DNA from: Mesobacillus sp. S13
GTDB lineage: Bacteria > Bacillota > Bacilli > Bacillales > Cytobacillaceae
Assembly (NCBI RefSeq): GCF_020422885.1
Contig: NZ_CP084622.1
Coordinates: forward strand, 1,631,001-1,695,000
DNA: 64,000 bases
Direction of reading: 5' to 3'
Shown: piece by piece, positions 1 to 8,793 of the stretch
Layout of the letters: every line of letters starts with the position of its first letter
How positions within the stretch are numbered: the stretch's first letter is position 1
The notes under the pieces: model-generated
Seen by the model: the letters and a program-made list of their open reading frames with translations, nothing else
What the model was told of the DNA's origin: nothing
The model's database searches: none
Made by a program: the position numbers and the translations under genes

Positions 1-1
1 A

Positions 2-712
2 AATGTGACATCAAAATCAAATCCCAATGACCTGGTTACGGATATTGATAAAGCGACAGAGCAATATTTTATCGAAAAGATAAAAGGTACCTACCCTGAC
101 CATCGCATCATGGGTGAGGAAGGGTATGGGGACGAAGTAAAGTCCTTATCAGGAGTAGTCTGGATTATAGACCCTATTGATGGAACCATGAATTTTGTTC
201 ATCAACAGCGAAATTTCGCCATTTCCATTGGCATTTATATTGATGGTGAAGGAATGATCGGACTTATTTATGATGTGGTCCATGATGAACTCTATCACTG
301 TATAAAAGGGAATGGAGTTTATTTAAACGAAAAATCGATTCCTAAACTAACTGAAGCCAAGGTCAATGAAGCGATCATCGCTCTCAACGCTACCTGGGTT
401 GCACCTAATAAACGAATCAATCACGAATTGCTCATCCCCCTTGTAAAGGATGTGAGGGGAACACGTTCCTATGGTTCTGCGGCCATGGAAATGGTGTATG
501 TTGCAACGGGCAGAATAGATGCTTATTTGACGCCAAGGCTTGCACCATGGGACATTGCAGCCGGTATCATCATGATTAAGGAACTTGGTGGAGAAGCCAC
601 GGATCTTAGAGGGAGCGAACTCGATTTGCTTCAACAGAGCTCTCTGTTTGTCTCAAAGCCAGGCCTTCACAAAGAAATCCTTGAAAATTACCTAAAGGAT
701 GGAAAATGGTGA
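2..712 (+). CDS. Inositol monophosphatase family protein (YktC/SuhB-like), 5' end outside window
   Basis: The protein is a Mg2+-dependent sugar/inositol phosphate phosphatase of the SuhB/IMPase family. Visible are the metal-binding motifs GEEG, DPIDGTMNF and the C-terminal WDIAAG motif that closes the active site. The open frame runs off the left edge: B. subtilis YktC has about 30 more residues before the segment corresponding to KSNPNDLVTDIDK, so the GTG at 5 is an internal Val, not a start. The stop overlaps the next gene by 7 bases (ATGGTGA), so the two are probably translationally coupled. The true physiological substrate is unknown. Confidence 0.93.
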   Translation, partial: NVTSKSNPNDLVTDIDKATEQYFIEKIKGTYPDHRIMGEEGYGDEVKSLSGVVWIIDPIDGTMNFVHQQRNFAISIGIYIDGEGMIGLIYDVVHDELYHCIKGNGVYLNEKSIPKLTEAKVNEAIIALNATWVAPNKRINHELLIPLVKDVRGTRSYGSAAMEMVYVATGRIDAYLTPRLAPWDIAAGIIMIKELGGEATDLRGSELDLLQQSSLFVSKPGLHKEILENYLKDGKW

Positions 713-1167
713 ATTTAACTTTTCGGCGATTTGAAAATGGGGATTTAGATTTTTTTCAAGAATTAGTATCATCTAGTTCAAAATGGAGAAAAAATGAATT
801 GGGGAACTTGACTTTAGAAGAGTACCTGGAAGAATATGAAGAATTTCCTGGTCAATGGAGGATCTGGGAAAAGCCAGCAAGCCCTGTAGCAATGTCATAT
901 CACCTAGAGGCGGCTCCTTCCAACAAAAAACCGTGGCTTGGCACAATATTAGTGAAGGCAGAGGAAAGGCGACGGGGAATCGCATCTGAAATCCTGAACC
1001 AGCTTGTAGAGGAGTCCATGGTGAATGGAAACCGGGCGATCTTTGCCGCTGTCCCAATCGATGAATATGAGTGGTCCAACTTCCTTACAGATTGCGGGTT
1101 TGAACAATTCAAAACAGAAGAAAACAAGGGCGAAACATTTTTGATCATGGTCCGCCCTCTTGAATGA
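706..1167 (+). CDS. GNAT family N-acetyltransferase
   Basis: A 153-residue single-domain GNAT protein. The acetyl-CoA binding motif A is seen around residues 78-98 (GTILVKAEERRRGIASEIL, with the R-x-x-G-x-A pyrophosphate loop), followed by a typical C-terminal strand and helix with a CGFEQF segment. The start overlaps the end of the phosphatase gene and an intrinsic terminator follows at once, so the pair forms the end of an operon. The substrate cannot be told from sequence. Confidence 0.85.
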   Translation: MVNLTFRRFENGDLDFFQELVSSSSKWRKNELGNLTLEEYLEEYEEFPGQWRIWEKPASPVAMSYHLEAAPSNKKPWLGTILVKAEERRRGIASEILNQLVEESMVNGNRAIFAAVPIDEYEWSNFLTDCGFEQFKTEENKGETFLIMVRPLE

Positions 1168-1197
1168 CCGGCTGGGAATCCAGGCGGTTTTTTTATT
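1167..1197 (+). terminator. Intrinsic terminator after the GNAT gene
   Basis: The arms ACCGGCTGG and CCAGGCGGT form a 9-position stem with one mismatch around a GAAT loop, followed by seven T. It starts on the last base of the stop codon. Confidence 0.75.
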
Positions 1198-1201
1198 CAA
1201 T

Positions 1202-1387
1202 TTAAAGTTCTCCTGCTTCTCTCATCTTCTTTTTTTTCTTAAAACCGAATCCCATAACGAAAACTAGGGCGACGATACACGCGAGAGTACCGAGAATGCT
1301 TCTTTCCCCGATTGCGATTCCAATACCGATCATGCATGAAGCGGCTGCAAATGCGAAAAATAATAATGGCCATTTTATCTGCTTCAA
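1202..1387 (-). CDS. ylaF: YlaF-type small membrane protein (DUF5325)
   Basis: A 61-residue protein with two hydrophobic helices (about residues 6-28 and 34-52) separated by a short GERS loop, ending in a basic KKKKK stretch. It resembles B. subtilis YlaF and lies next to typA as ylaF does there. I place the start at the TTG at 1387 because a GGAGGG ribosome binding site lies 6-7 bases before it; the ATG at 1402 overlaps that site and would make the site part of the coding region. Function unknown. Confidence 0.75.
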   Translation of the reverse strand: MKQIKWPLLFFAFAAASCMIGIGIAIGERSILGTLACIVALVFVMGFGFKKKKKMREAGEL

Positions 1388-1473
1388 GTTGTTTCCCTCC
1401 ATTCGACAATTGGTGCAAATAAATAATATATTTAATTGTACATTAAAATGCTTTTAGGTTTCTACTCTTATTG

Positions 1474-1482
1474 TGTTATAAT
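1474..1482 (+). promoter_or_regulatory. Extended -10 promoter for typA
   Basis: TG-T-TATAAT (TATAAT at 1477-1482) is a perfect extended -10 box. No good -35 lies 17 bases upstream, which is usual for extended -10 promoters. It lies 60 bases before the typA start and in an AT-rich gap between divergent genes. Confidence 0.6.
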
Positions 1483-1541
1483 ATGTAAGTTGTGTAAAAA
1501 GCCAATAGATAAATTACGATATTAAAGGCAGGGTGACTTTT

Positions 1542-3377
1542 TTGAAATTAAGAGAAGATATTAGAAATATTGCGATCATTGCCCACGTTGACCACGGTAA
1601 AACGACATTGGTCGACCAGCTACTGAAGCAATCAGGTACATTCCGTATCAATGAGCATGTGGAAGAGCGCGCGATGGATTCAAATGATTTGGAAAGAGAA
1701 CGAGGAATTACCATCCTCGCGAAAAATACAGCGATTTCTTATAAGGATACACGCATTAACATTCTTGATACTCCTGGGCACGCTGATTTTGGCGGCGAAG
1801 TTGAGCGTATCATGAAAATGGTTGACGGCGTCTTGCTTGTTGTCGATGCTTATGAAGGCTGCATGCCGCAAACACGCTTTGTTTTGAAAAAGGCACTTGA
1901 ACAGCATTTGACACCAATCGTGGTCGTGAACAAGATTGACCGTGATTTTGCTCGTCCTGCTGAAGTTGTAGATGAAGTCCTTGACTTGTTCATCGAACTT
2001 GGTGCAGACGAGGATCAGCTTGAGTTCCCAGTTGTTTATGCATCCGCAATCAATGGAACAGCAAGCATGGATCCTGAAAAACAGGATGAAAACATGCAGG
2101 CATTGTATGAGTCAATTGTTGACCATATCCCTGCTCCTGTTGATAACCGTGAAGAGCCGCTTCAATTCCAGGTTGCCCTTCTTGACTACAATGACTATGT
2201 GGGAAGAATCGGGATTGGCCGTGTATTCCGCGGAACGATGAAAGTAGGCCAGCAGGTAGCACTGATGAAGCTTGACGGTTCGGTAAAGCAATTCCGTGTA
2301 ACTAAGATCTTTGGTTTCTTCGGTTTGAAGCGTCAGGAAGTACAAGAAGCTCATGCAGGGGACCTAATTGCTCTATCCGGAATGGAAGACATCAATGTTG
2401 GTGAAACTGTGTGTCCATTCGACCAGCAGGATCCGCTGCCGGTTTTACGTATTGATGAGCCGACATTACAGATGACTTTCCTTGTCAATAACAGCCCATT
2501 CGCAGGCCGTGAGGGTAAATACCTGACTGCAAGGAAAATCGAAGAAAGACTTCGCGCACAGCTGCAAACCGATGTTAGTCTTAGAGTAGACAACACAGAT
2601 TCTCCGGATGAGTGGATTGTTTCTGGCCGTGGAGAACTGCACTTGTCAATCCTGATCGAAAACATGCGCCGTGAAGGCTACGAGCTTCAAGTGTCAAAAC
2701 CTGAAGTTATCGTAAGGGAAATCGATGGAGTAAGATCTGAACCAGTTGAACGCGTTCAAATCGATGTTCCTGAAGAACACACAGGATCAATCATGGAATC
2801 GATCGGTGCACGTAAAGGCGAAATGCTTGATATGATTAACAATGGAAGCGGCCAGGTTCGCTTGATTTTCAATGTACCGGCACGTGGACTTATTGGATAC
2901 ACAACAGAATTTTTAACATTGACTCGCGGATATGGTATCATAAACCATACATTCGACAGCTATCAGCCTATGCTTCAGGGCCAGGTAGGCGGACGCCGCC
3001 AGGGTGTTCTCGTATCAATGGAATCCGGAAAGGCATCTACTTATGGTATCATGCAGGTAGAAGACCGTGGAACGATTTTCGTTGAGCCAGGTACTGAAAT
3101 TTATGAAGGCATGATTGTCGGCGAGCACACTCGTGAAAATGACATCACTGTCAATATCACAAAAGTGAAGGCAGCAACGAATATTCGTTCTGCAAACAAA
3201 GACCAGACATCGGTCATCAAGAAACCAAGAATCATGACTCTTGAAGAATCTTTGGAATACTTGAATGAGGATGAGTATTGCGAAGTTACTCCAGAATCAA
3301 TCAGACTCCGTAAAAAGATTCTTGATAAGAATGAGCGTGAAAGACAGGCGAAAAAGAAAAAATACGCTGAAGCTTAA
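1542..3377 (+). CDS. typA: Ribosome-associated GTPase TypA/BipA
   Basis: A translational GTPase related to EF-G that binds the 70S ribosome and helps growth and 50S assembly in the cold. Motifs seen: G1 AHVDHGKTT (residues 14-22), G3 DTPGH (76-80), G4 NKID (130-133), followed by domain II, the EF-G-like domains III and V ([20 protein letters not shown]) and the BipA-specific C-terminal domain. At 611 residues it has the family length. I choose the TTG at 1542 (MKLRED, as in B. subtilis) because AGGGTGA lies 5 bases upstream; the GTG at 1533 is inside that ribosome binding site. Confidence 0.97.
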   Translation: MKLREDIRNIAIIAHVDHGKTTLVDQLLKQSGTFRINEHVEERAMDSNDLERERGITILAKNTAISYKDTRINILDTPGHADFGGEVERIMKMVDGVLLVVDAYEGCMPQTRFVLKKALEQHLTPIVVVNKIDRDFARPAEVVDEVLDLFIELGADEDQLEFPVVYASAINGTASMDPEKQDENMQALYESIVDHIPAPVDNREEPLQFQVALLDYNDYVGRIGIGRVFRGTMKVGQQVALMKLDGSVKQFRVTKIFGFFGLKRQEVQEAHAGDLIALSGMEDINVGETVCPFDQQDPLPVLRIDEPTLQMTFLVNNSPFAGREGKYLTARKIEERLRAQLQTDVSLRVDNTDSPDEWIVSGRGELHLSILIENMRREGYELQVSKPEVIVREIDGVRSEPVERVQIDVPEEHTGSIMESIGARKGEMLDMINNGSGQVRLIFNVPARGLIGYTTEFLTLTRGYGIINHTFDSYQPMLQGQVGGRRQGVLVSMESGKASTYGIMQVEDRGTIFVEPGTEIYEGMIVGEHTRENDITVNITKVKAATNIRSANKDQTSVIKKPRIMTLEESLEYLNEDEYCEVTPESIRLRKKILDKNERERQAKKKKYAEA

Positions 3378-3396
3378 TTAAGTAGGGGGAAGAAGT

Positions 3397-3711
3397 ATGG
3401 ATGTAAGCCAGAGGTTATCATTTTTTGCAGCATTATTCAGGGTAGATGAAAATCCGACAGTTGGTATGTGGATGCTTTACCTTACAATTGCCGCTCTCAG
3501 CATCCTTGTATATAAACTAGGATTCGCACAGAAGCTGCCATTGTTTAAGAGTATCGTCATCTATGTGTTTCTGTTACTTGGCTCTACAGTCCTGACCTTC
3601 CTTGCTATTTTCCTTCCCATCACGGAAGGACTTGTGGTCGCAGCGCTTATCCTGATCATTTACAAGCTCAGGCTGCGCCAGCATAAAAAAGCAGAAGCGA
3701 ATGTCAAATAG
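3397..3711 (+). CDS. ylaH: YlaH-like membrane protein
   Basis: A 104-residue protein with three hydrophobic helices (about 25-42, 50-70 and 74-90) and a basic C-terminus (KLRLRQHKK). Length, order and position directly after typA match B. subtilis YlaH. It follows typA by 19 bases with a GGGGGA ribosome binding site, so it is probably co-transcribed. Function unknown. Confidence 0.8.
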   Translation: MDVSQRLSFFAALFRVDENPTVGMWMLYLTIAALSILVYKLGFAQKLPLFKSIVIYVFLLLGSTVLTFLAIFLPITEGLVVAALILIIYKLRLRQHKKAEANVK

Positions 3712-3722
3712 GAGTTGGGGAA

Positions 3723-4016
3723 ATGAAATCACTCCAGGATGCAATTTATAATTGGCTGACCATCAAAATTGTCAGCGACGCTCGGCCAGAAGATACAGCT
3801 GCAAAAGATACAACAGACCTGTTCGAGCAAATTCTTGCTGATGAACACAATGTTGAATCAAAAGAATTAAAACGAGACGCATTAATGTATTATGTCACAG
3901 TCATTCAGGAAGGCGATTCTAAGGAATACCGCTTCCCTCGTGACCTGATTGAAGTCATGCTCGACCAAATCAGGCAAGAACCTGACAAATACTTGAATTA
4001 CCCAGAAGAAGAATAG
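3723..4016 (+). CDS. Conserved small soluble protein of unknown function
   Basis: A 97-residue, acidic, helical protein that starts MKSLQDAIYNWLTIKIVSD and ends YLNYPEEE. No catalytic motif or membrane segment is seen. It follows ylaH by 11 bases with a GGAGTTGGGG ribosome binding site and is closed by a strong terminator, so it is the last gene of the typA-ylaH unit. I do not recognise the family with certainty. Confidence 0.75.
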   Translation: MKSLQDAIYNWLTIKIVSDARPEDTAAKDTTDLFEQILADEHNVESKELKRDALMYYVTVIQEGDSKEYRFPRDLIEVMLDQIRQEPDKYLNYPEEE

Positions 4017-4020
4017 AGAA

Positions 4021-4051
4021 AAATCCGCCCAGGAATGGGCGGATTTTTTTT
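4021..4051 (+). terminator. Intrinsic terminator of the typA unit
   Basis: AAATCCGCCC and GGGCGGATTT form a perfect 10-bp stem around AGGAAT, followed by a run of T. Confidence 0.92.
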
Positions 4052-4099
4052 GTGATTTAGCATGGTGAAAACCTTATTAATACAAAGGAGGGAATACTT

Positions 4100-4446
4100 G
4101 AATGGAACTCTTATAGAGGAGAAAAGTGATGCATAAGGGTGTCTATCGTGAGGGACGGGATCCTTATAGGGAGTGAAAGTGATGCATAAGGGTGTCTATC
4201 GCGAGGAACGGGATCCTTATAGGGAGTGAAAGGGATGCATAAGGGTGTCTATCGTGAGGAACGGGACCCTTATAGAGAGTGAAAGGGATGCATAAGGGTG
4301 TCTATCGTGAGGAACGGGACCCTTATAGAGGAGAAATGGGATGCATAAGGGTGTCTATCTCAAGGAACGGAATCCTTATAGAGGAGGAAAAGCTTGCATA
4401 AGGATACGATTCATCAAGAACCGTACCCTTATAGAGGAGGGGAAGC
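4100..4446. repeat. 53-bp tandem repeat array (array 1)
   Basis: The marker GATGCATAAG begins at 4128, 4181, 4234, 4287 and 4340 (a diverged copy at 4393), an exact 53-bp step with no indels, plus a partial unit at the left. Each unit carries complementary arms ATAAGGGT and ACCCTTAT about 19 bases apart. In some units the change GGACCC to GGATCC turns a G-C pair into a G-U pair rather than breaking the stem. The last unit has longer arms, ATAAGGATACG and CGTACCCTTAT, with one mismatch. The array fills the gap between convergent genes and starts about 50 bases after the terminator. No coding signal is seen. Confidence 0.95.
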
Positions 4447-4485
4447 TTAGTTGCCCGATTCCAATACTCCTATTTGGTTAAACAA

Positions 4486-4686
4486 TCACCAATCATCCTT
4501 CTTTATATTTGAACGGTATAGCTTAAAGTTCCCTGTGGCGATTCGGTTGTTTGTTTTATCGGCAATTCGTTCATTGCATGGTTCACACATATATGTATGG
4601 ATCGGCCGGTTCCTTAGCCGCTTAGCCTGAAGGGTATCGCTGTTAATATTCTCGATTTTGTCGCACAGTACACATTTGACTCTCAT
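4486..4686 (-). CDS. ylaI: YlaI-type zinc-ribbon protein (DUF2197)
   Basis: A 66-residue protein with two CxxC pairs (CVLC at residues 5-8 and CEPC about 27 residues later) that should bind one zinc, and a basic tail. Sequence and position match B. subtilis YlaI. I use the ATG at 4686 (MRVKCVLC), which has an AGAGGTG ribosome binding site 5 bases upstream, rather than the ATG at 4704. Function unknown; the two knuckles suggest nucleic acid or protein binding. Confidence 0.85.
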   Translation of the reverse strand: MRVKCVLCDKIENINSDTLQAKRLRNRPIHTYMCEPCNERIADKTNNRIATGNFKLYRSNIKKDDW

Positions 4687-4842
4687 TGTTACACCTCTTA
4701 TCAATAATTATCATACATAGCCTAGTTGAGATTGGATTATATTATAGTATATCATGGTTTCCAGGACGAACAGGGAAAATCATTTGATTTGCCCTGATTA
4801 AAGGGTTCGTAGTACTATTATGATAGTGTAAGGAGGGTGAAT

Positions 4843-5298
4843 ATGGCAAATCAAGTAGAACCTAAACTGATCAAACCATTGTTTGATGAACTACAGAAAG
4901 AGCGTTTTGTTACCTTGGCAACAGTGGACTACGAAACCGGCGGACCGAATGTCAGTGCAATTTCATGGGTGCTGGCCAAAGATGAGGATACTGTTTACTT
5001 TGCGGTAGATAACCGTTCTCGAATCATCGAGAATATCAAGAGCAATGACAAAGCGGTAATCAACCTGATCGCAAATGAATCTACATATTCCATCAGCGGG
5101 ACAGCGAGCGTCAAGCAGGAAAAACTTGAAGGTGTACCGTTGAAGCTGGCATTAGTTGAAATCAAGGTCGGCGAAGTAAGGGACGTTATGTTCTATGGGT
5201 CAAAAATTGTCTCTGAACCTCAATACGACAAGACATATGATAAAGATGCAGCAGCGCGCCTTGATAATCAGGTGATGGATGCAATGAGAAAAGCTTAG
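4843..5298 (+). CDS. Pyridoxamine 5'-phosphate oxidase family (FMN-binding split barrel) protein
   Basis: A 151-residue protein with the PNPOx-like split-barrel pattern: FVTLATVDYETGGPNVSAISWVLAKDEDTVYFAVD near the start, then SRIIENIKSNDKAVINLI. Such small members bind FMN or F420 and are often of unknown substrate. The ATG at 4843 sits 6 bases after AGGAGG; the GTG at 4837 is inside that site. A perfect terminator shared with the convergent ylaJ follows. Confidence 0.8.
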   Translation: MANQVEPKLIKPLFDELQKERFVTLATVDYETGGPNVSAISWVLAKDEDTVYFAVDNRSRIIENIKSNDKAVINLIANESTYSISGTASVKQEKLEGVPLKLALVEIKVGEVRDVMFYGSKIVSEPQYDKTYDKDAAARLDNQVMDAMRKA

Positions 5299-5317
5299 TC
5301 AATCGACTAAGCTTTTT
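5291..5317. terminator. Bidirectional intrinsic terminator
   Basis: AAGCTTAGTC and GACTAAGCTT form a perfect 10-bp stem around AATC, with T-rich flanks. It lies between convergent genes and overlaps the stop codon of the PNPOx-like gene. Confidence 0.85.
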
Positions 5318-5318
5318 G

Positions 5319-5906
5319 TCATTTATGATAGTTGGATTGTTTTTCCTGTTCCTTCTCCAAATCTTTTTGTTCATCCTCGTTGAGTTTTTTCTTTGGGTCT
5401 TCAGTAGGGCTTTTTGTCTGAGGTTCAATCATGTCTGCAGGAACCTCTGGCATCACTCTTCCAGTTATGTCTGAAAGCTCGTTCATGATCCCCTGAATTG
5501 GCTGGCCGTTCTGTATATCCTCTGATATCTCCCTCAATCTCGCTGTGATATCGGGGTCCGCAAGCACGACTGCCCTAGCACCGTGCGGATCCTTTTTTAA
5601 AGCTTCGGCCACTGTATATTTAACAGTGTCTACTTCAGATCTTTCCATCTTATCATTTACGTCAATTCCAACGATGGCATAGCGTCCGACTACTACAGCA
5701 GCAGCGTCGTCAACATTCGGGATGTGAGTGGTCAAGTTTACCAGATGGCGGGAGATCTTCTGGCCAGATTGGCGGTCCACGTTTTCAATGACACTATTCT
5801 GGACCTTGACCTTATGATCTTTGTCATCTGTGTTTGCATTGTTCTGTCCATTGCACGCAGTCAAAAGCAATACAATCGAGATTGCAGTAACCAATCTTAT
5901 CATCAA
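5319..5906 (-). CDS. ylaJ: YhcN/YlaJ family sporulation lipoprotein
   Basis: A 195-residue lipoprotein. The signal peptide ends in the lipobox LTAC with the lipidated Cys at residue 18. The mature part holds the YhcN/YlaJ domain (DDAAAVVVGRYAIVGIDVN) known from spore-associated lipoproteins, and the last 40 residues are charged and probably disordered (EDEQKDLEKEQEKQ). A GGAGGGG ribosome binding site precedes the start; ATG 5903 is an equally possible start. Confidence 0.88.
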   Translation of the reverse strand: MMIRLVTAISIVLLLTACNGQNNANTDDKDHKVKVQNSVIENVDRQSGQKISRHLVNLTTHIPNVDDAAAVVVGRYAIVGIDVNDKMERSEVDTVKYTVAEALKKDPHGARAVVLADPDITARLREISEDIQNGQPIQGIMNELSDITGRVMPEVPADMIEPQTKSPTEDPKKKLNEDEQKDLEKEQEKQSNYHK

Positions 5907-6214
5907 TGAACCCCTCCGATTATTTATTTGTAAAAAGTCATGAATACACAGTTATGAATGAAAATATAGAAGGCATTTTCTTATCCCGACATTTTCCTAT
6001 GACTTTTTCTCAGCGGTGCCCAATAGGAAGGGCCCTCAAGTGAGATTGCAAAAGGCTGCAGAGTCTTTGGCAGAAGGTATTAAAAAGAAATGCTCAAATG
6101 TTATTGTGCAAAATATCTTCTATCTTTATTCAAAAAGTCATATATTTTACCAAAGTCCCGGCCAAGGCTGCCAAGTTGGCCTGAGTCGAGATCAATAAGG
6201 CGGGAGGCATCAAT
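5907..6214. other. Gap between divergent ylaJ and phoH
   Basis: About 300 bases that should hold both 5' regions. The one thing seen is a hairpin GGCCAA/TTGGCC (6160-6181) 20 bases before the phoH ribosome binding site. A 60-codon frame at 6016-6198 has no ribosome binding site and is not called. Confidence 0.4.
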
Positions 6215-7555
6215 TTGAGTAAAATATACGTACTGGATACAAACGTCTTACTACAGGATCCGCACGCGATCTTTTCCTTTCAAGACAATGAAGTTGTCAT
6301 ACCTGCTGTAGTTCTGGAGGAAGTGGATTCAAAGAAAAGATATATGGATGAGATTGGGCGCAATGCACGCCAGGTTTCAAGGCTTATAGATGGCATGAGG
6401 GAGACAGGTAAGCTGCATGAGAAAATCAATCTTGAGGGCGGTGGAACGCTAAGAATTGAATTGAACCATCGATCCTTCCATCAACTCCAGGAAATCTTTG
6501 TTGAAAAAACAAATGACAATCGAATACTGGCGGTAGCTAAGAATCTGAGTCTGGAAGAAGAAACGAAGGAAGATGGGCGCCCCGTGATCCTTGTCAGTAA
6601 GGACGCGCTTGTCCGAGTCAAAGCAGATGCCATCGGGCTGATTGCAGAAGATTTTTTAAGTGACAGGGTGGTAGAAATTAACCATCTGTATTCGGGCTAT
6701 GCCGAAGTGTACTTAGAAATAGAAGAAATCAATCGTTTTTATGAAAAAGGAGAATTGAATATCTCTGATTTAAAAGGGCAAAACTTCCTTTACCCCAATC
6801 AGTTTGTCATCATGAAGGATATACTGGGCAGTTCTGCATCGTCAATAGGTATGGTCGATTCAAAAAATAAAAAAGTGAAAAAACTTGTTTTTGAACATGA
6901 AGGAAAGCATATTTGGGGAATCAAGCCGAGAAATGTTCAGCAAATCATGGCGATGGAACTGCTTTTGCGGCAAGACATGCCTTTAATCACCTTGATAGGG
7001 CGTGCAGGAACGGGGAAAACTTTGCTCGCTTTGGCATCTGGACTTCTTCAGACGGAAGACCTGGGCATATTTAAAAAGCTGCTTGTTGCTCGGCCGATCG
7101 TGCCTGTAGGGAAGGATCTTGGCTTCTTGCCTGGTGAAAAAGAGGAAAAGCTAAGACCATGGATGCAGCCTATTTATGATAATCTTGAATTTCTATTCAA
7201 CACAAAAAAACCTGGCGAACTTGATGCCATCCTCGCCGGAATGGGTTCAATCGAGGTAGAAGCATTAACGTATATCAGGGGACGGAGCATACCAGATCAA
7301 TTCATTATTATTGACGAAGCACAGAACCTGACAAAGCATGAGGTGAAGACGATCCTCACAAGGGTGGGGGAACGAAGTAAAATCGTCTTGATGGGCGACC
7401 CTGACCAGATTGACCATCCATACCTGGACGCCTACAATAATGGCCTGACTTATGTGGTGGAAAAATTCAAGGACCAGCAGATTGCCGGTCATGTGCGGCT
7501 CGTTAAAGGAGAACGTTCACCTCTTGCCCAGCTAGCAGCCGATCTATTGAATTAA
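6215..7555 (+). CDS. phoH: PIN domain / PhoH-family ATPase (YlaK)
   Basis: A 446-residue PhoH2-type protein: an N-terminal PIN RNase domain (residues 1-130; acidic residues in LDTNVLLQDP, EEVDSKK and TNDNRIL) fused to a PhoH NTPase (about 230-446; Walker A GRAGTGKT near 262-269, Walker B IIIDEAQN near 364). PhoH2 proteins act as RNA helicase/RNases. The TTG at 6215 is preceded by GGGAGG at 7 bases. B. subtilis has the same gene here as ylaK. Confidence 0.93.
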   Translation: MSKIYVLDTNVLLQDPHAIFSFQDNEVVIPAVVLEEVDSKKRYMDEIGRNARQVSRLIDGMRETGKLHEKINLEGGGTLRIELNHRSFHQLQEIFVEKTNDNRILAVAKNLSLEEETKEDGRPVILVSKDALVRVKADAIGLIAEDFLSDRVVEINHLYSGYAEVYLEIEEINRFYEKGELNISDLKGQNFLYPNQFVIMKDILGSSASSIGMVDSKNKKVKKLVFEHEGKHIWGIKPRNVQQIMAMELLLRQDMPLITLIGRAGTGKTLLALASGLLQTEDLGIFKKLLVARPIVPVGKDLGFLPGEKEEKLRPWMQPIYDNLEFLFNTKKPGELDAILAGMGSIEVEALTYIRGRSIPDQFIIIDEAQNLTKHEVKTILTRVGERSKIVLMGDPDQIDHPYLDAYNNGLTYVVEKFKDQQIAGHVRLVKGERSPLAQLAADLLN

Positions 7556-7594
7556 GAACTTTCAAGAAGAAATTCAAGGGAAGAGGCAATAATA

Positions 7595-7619
7595 AACGGG
7601 CATCAGGATGATGCCCGTT
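7595..7619 (-). terminator. Intrinsic terminator of the ylaL-like gene
   Basis: AACGGGCATCA and TGATGCCCGTT form a perfect 11-bp stem around GGA. The T-rich side (TTTATTATT) is on the minus strand, so it serves the gene ending at 7637; on the plus strand no T run follows. Confidence 0.75.
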
Positions 7620-7636
7620 GGAAGTGCCTTTATAAC

Positions 7637-8137
7637 TTATTCCACTTTGAATCCGGTAACATTCTTGATCGGATTGTCCTTATTGGAGCCATCCTGATAA
7701 TAGACATGCAATGGTCCGTCTTCTTTTAGAGGCTTTCCGTCCCTGGAAAAGCCGAGGATGATCTGAGTGGCTTCTACCAGAGGAAGTGCTGCCTGAGCAT
7801 TATCACCATACTCAATTATAACAGTCTTCGCAGTCTGATCTGGTTCGGCATTAACGAGAAATGGCTTGAAGGGAATGCCAAAAGTGCCTGTCAGCACTTT
7901 TTCCTTCTCAAACTTCACTTCTGTCTTGAGTGTTGGCGGATAGACAGCACCCTCCATAATTTCACGGTCCCAATGTTTTGAAACAGATTTCGTATACTCC
8001 TCAAGGGCATCATCAGCCTTCTGATCTTCACTGAAATATGTATTCAAGTCTACTTTACGGTCGTCGAAAATCCAGACACCAGGATCCAAGGTGATTTTGT
8101 ATTTGACTTTACCTGTAATAGGGATGATTGTCTCCAT
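7637..8137 (-). CDS. ylaL: Conserved protein, YlaL-like by position
   Basis: A 166-residue soluble protein, METIIPITGKVKYKITLDPGVWIFDDRKVDL at the N-terminus, with no membrane segment or catalytic motif that I recognise. It lies between phoH (ylaK) and ylaN, the position of ylaL in B. subtilis; the symbol rests mostly on this synteny. The start has a GGAGGAAATT ribosome binding site. It is divergent from ylaN. Confidence 0.65.
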   Translation of the reverse strand: METIIPITGKVKYKITLDPGVWIFDDRKVDLNTYFSEDQKADDALEEYTKSVSKHWDREIMEGAVYPPTLKTEVKFEKEKVLTGTFGIPFKPFLVNAEPDQTAKTVIIEYGDNAQAALPLVEATQIILGFSRDGKPLKEDGPLHVYYQDGSNKDNPIKNVTGFKVE

Positions 8138-8327
8138 AATTTCCTCCTGAATTTTTACATAATAATTATTTATTCAGTATAACGATATTTTAGCAAGTTG
8201 TCATTTGTACTTATCCATAGCACAGAAACCTTTATTTCTGGATGCCTAATATTCTTGCTTTTTTGTCCACTTAAGGGTAAAATTTATAGATAGGATTGGG
8301 TAATCGCTCGGAAACGGGGGGATCAAG

Positions 8328-8609
8328 TTGGCGTCTGATATGATAATTAACCATCAGGAAAAAGCCCATGCCTTATTAAAGGCTGACGCTGATAAAATTT
8401 TAAAGCTGATCAAAGTGCAAATGGATAACCTTACAATGCCTCAATGCCCTCTTTATGAAGAGGTTTTAGATACGCAAATGTTTGGATTATCAAGAGAGAT
8501 AGATTTTGCAGTAAGACTCGGCTTAATCGAAGAATCAGATGGAAAAGTAATTCTTGACCAGCTGGAACAAGAGCTTTCCATTTTGCATGAGGCTTCGTTA
8601 AAAAAATAA
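8328..8609 (+). CDS. ylaN: Iron-binding regulator YlaN (Fur partner)
   Basis: A 93-residue helical protein almost identical in pattern to B. subtilis YlaN ([44 protein letters not shown]). Work on the family shows that YlaN binds Fe(II) and eases repression by Fur, and that it is essential in B. subtilis unless iron is supplied. The TTG at 8328 has a GGGGGGAT ribosome binding site 6 bases upstream. Single-gene unit closed by a terminator. Confidence 0.95.
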   Translation: MASDMIINHQEKAHALLKADADKILKLIKVQMDNLTMPQCPLYEEVLDTQMFGLSREIDFAVRLGLIEESDGKVILDQLEQELSILHEASLKK

Positions 8610-8614
8610 ATCCT

Positions 8615-8653
8615 AAAAACTCAAACAATCTCAATGAATGTTTGAGTTTTTTT
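8615..8653 (+). terminator. Intrinsic terminator of ylaN
   Basis: AAACTCAAACA and TGTTTGAGTTT form a perfect 11-bp stem, followed by a T run. Confidence 0.88.
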
Positions 8654-8793
8654 GTGGGTCTTTTATGATTCGTGATTTCACCTTAACAAAGGTATGACTA
8701 TTTTACATTTCCATAACTTTTCCTTAAACGAAGGCAGGATATTTCAACTTATAGTAGAATAGATTAAACAACTTAGAAGATGGGGAAGAGACG

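Noticed and set aside
6016..6198. 60-codon plus-strand frame before phoH
   Set aside because: No ribosome binding site, no recognisable pattern, and it lies in the divergent promoter gap.
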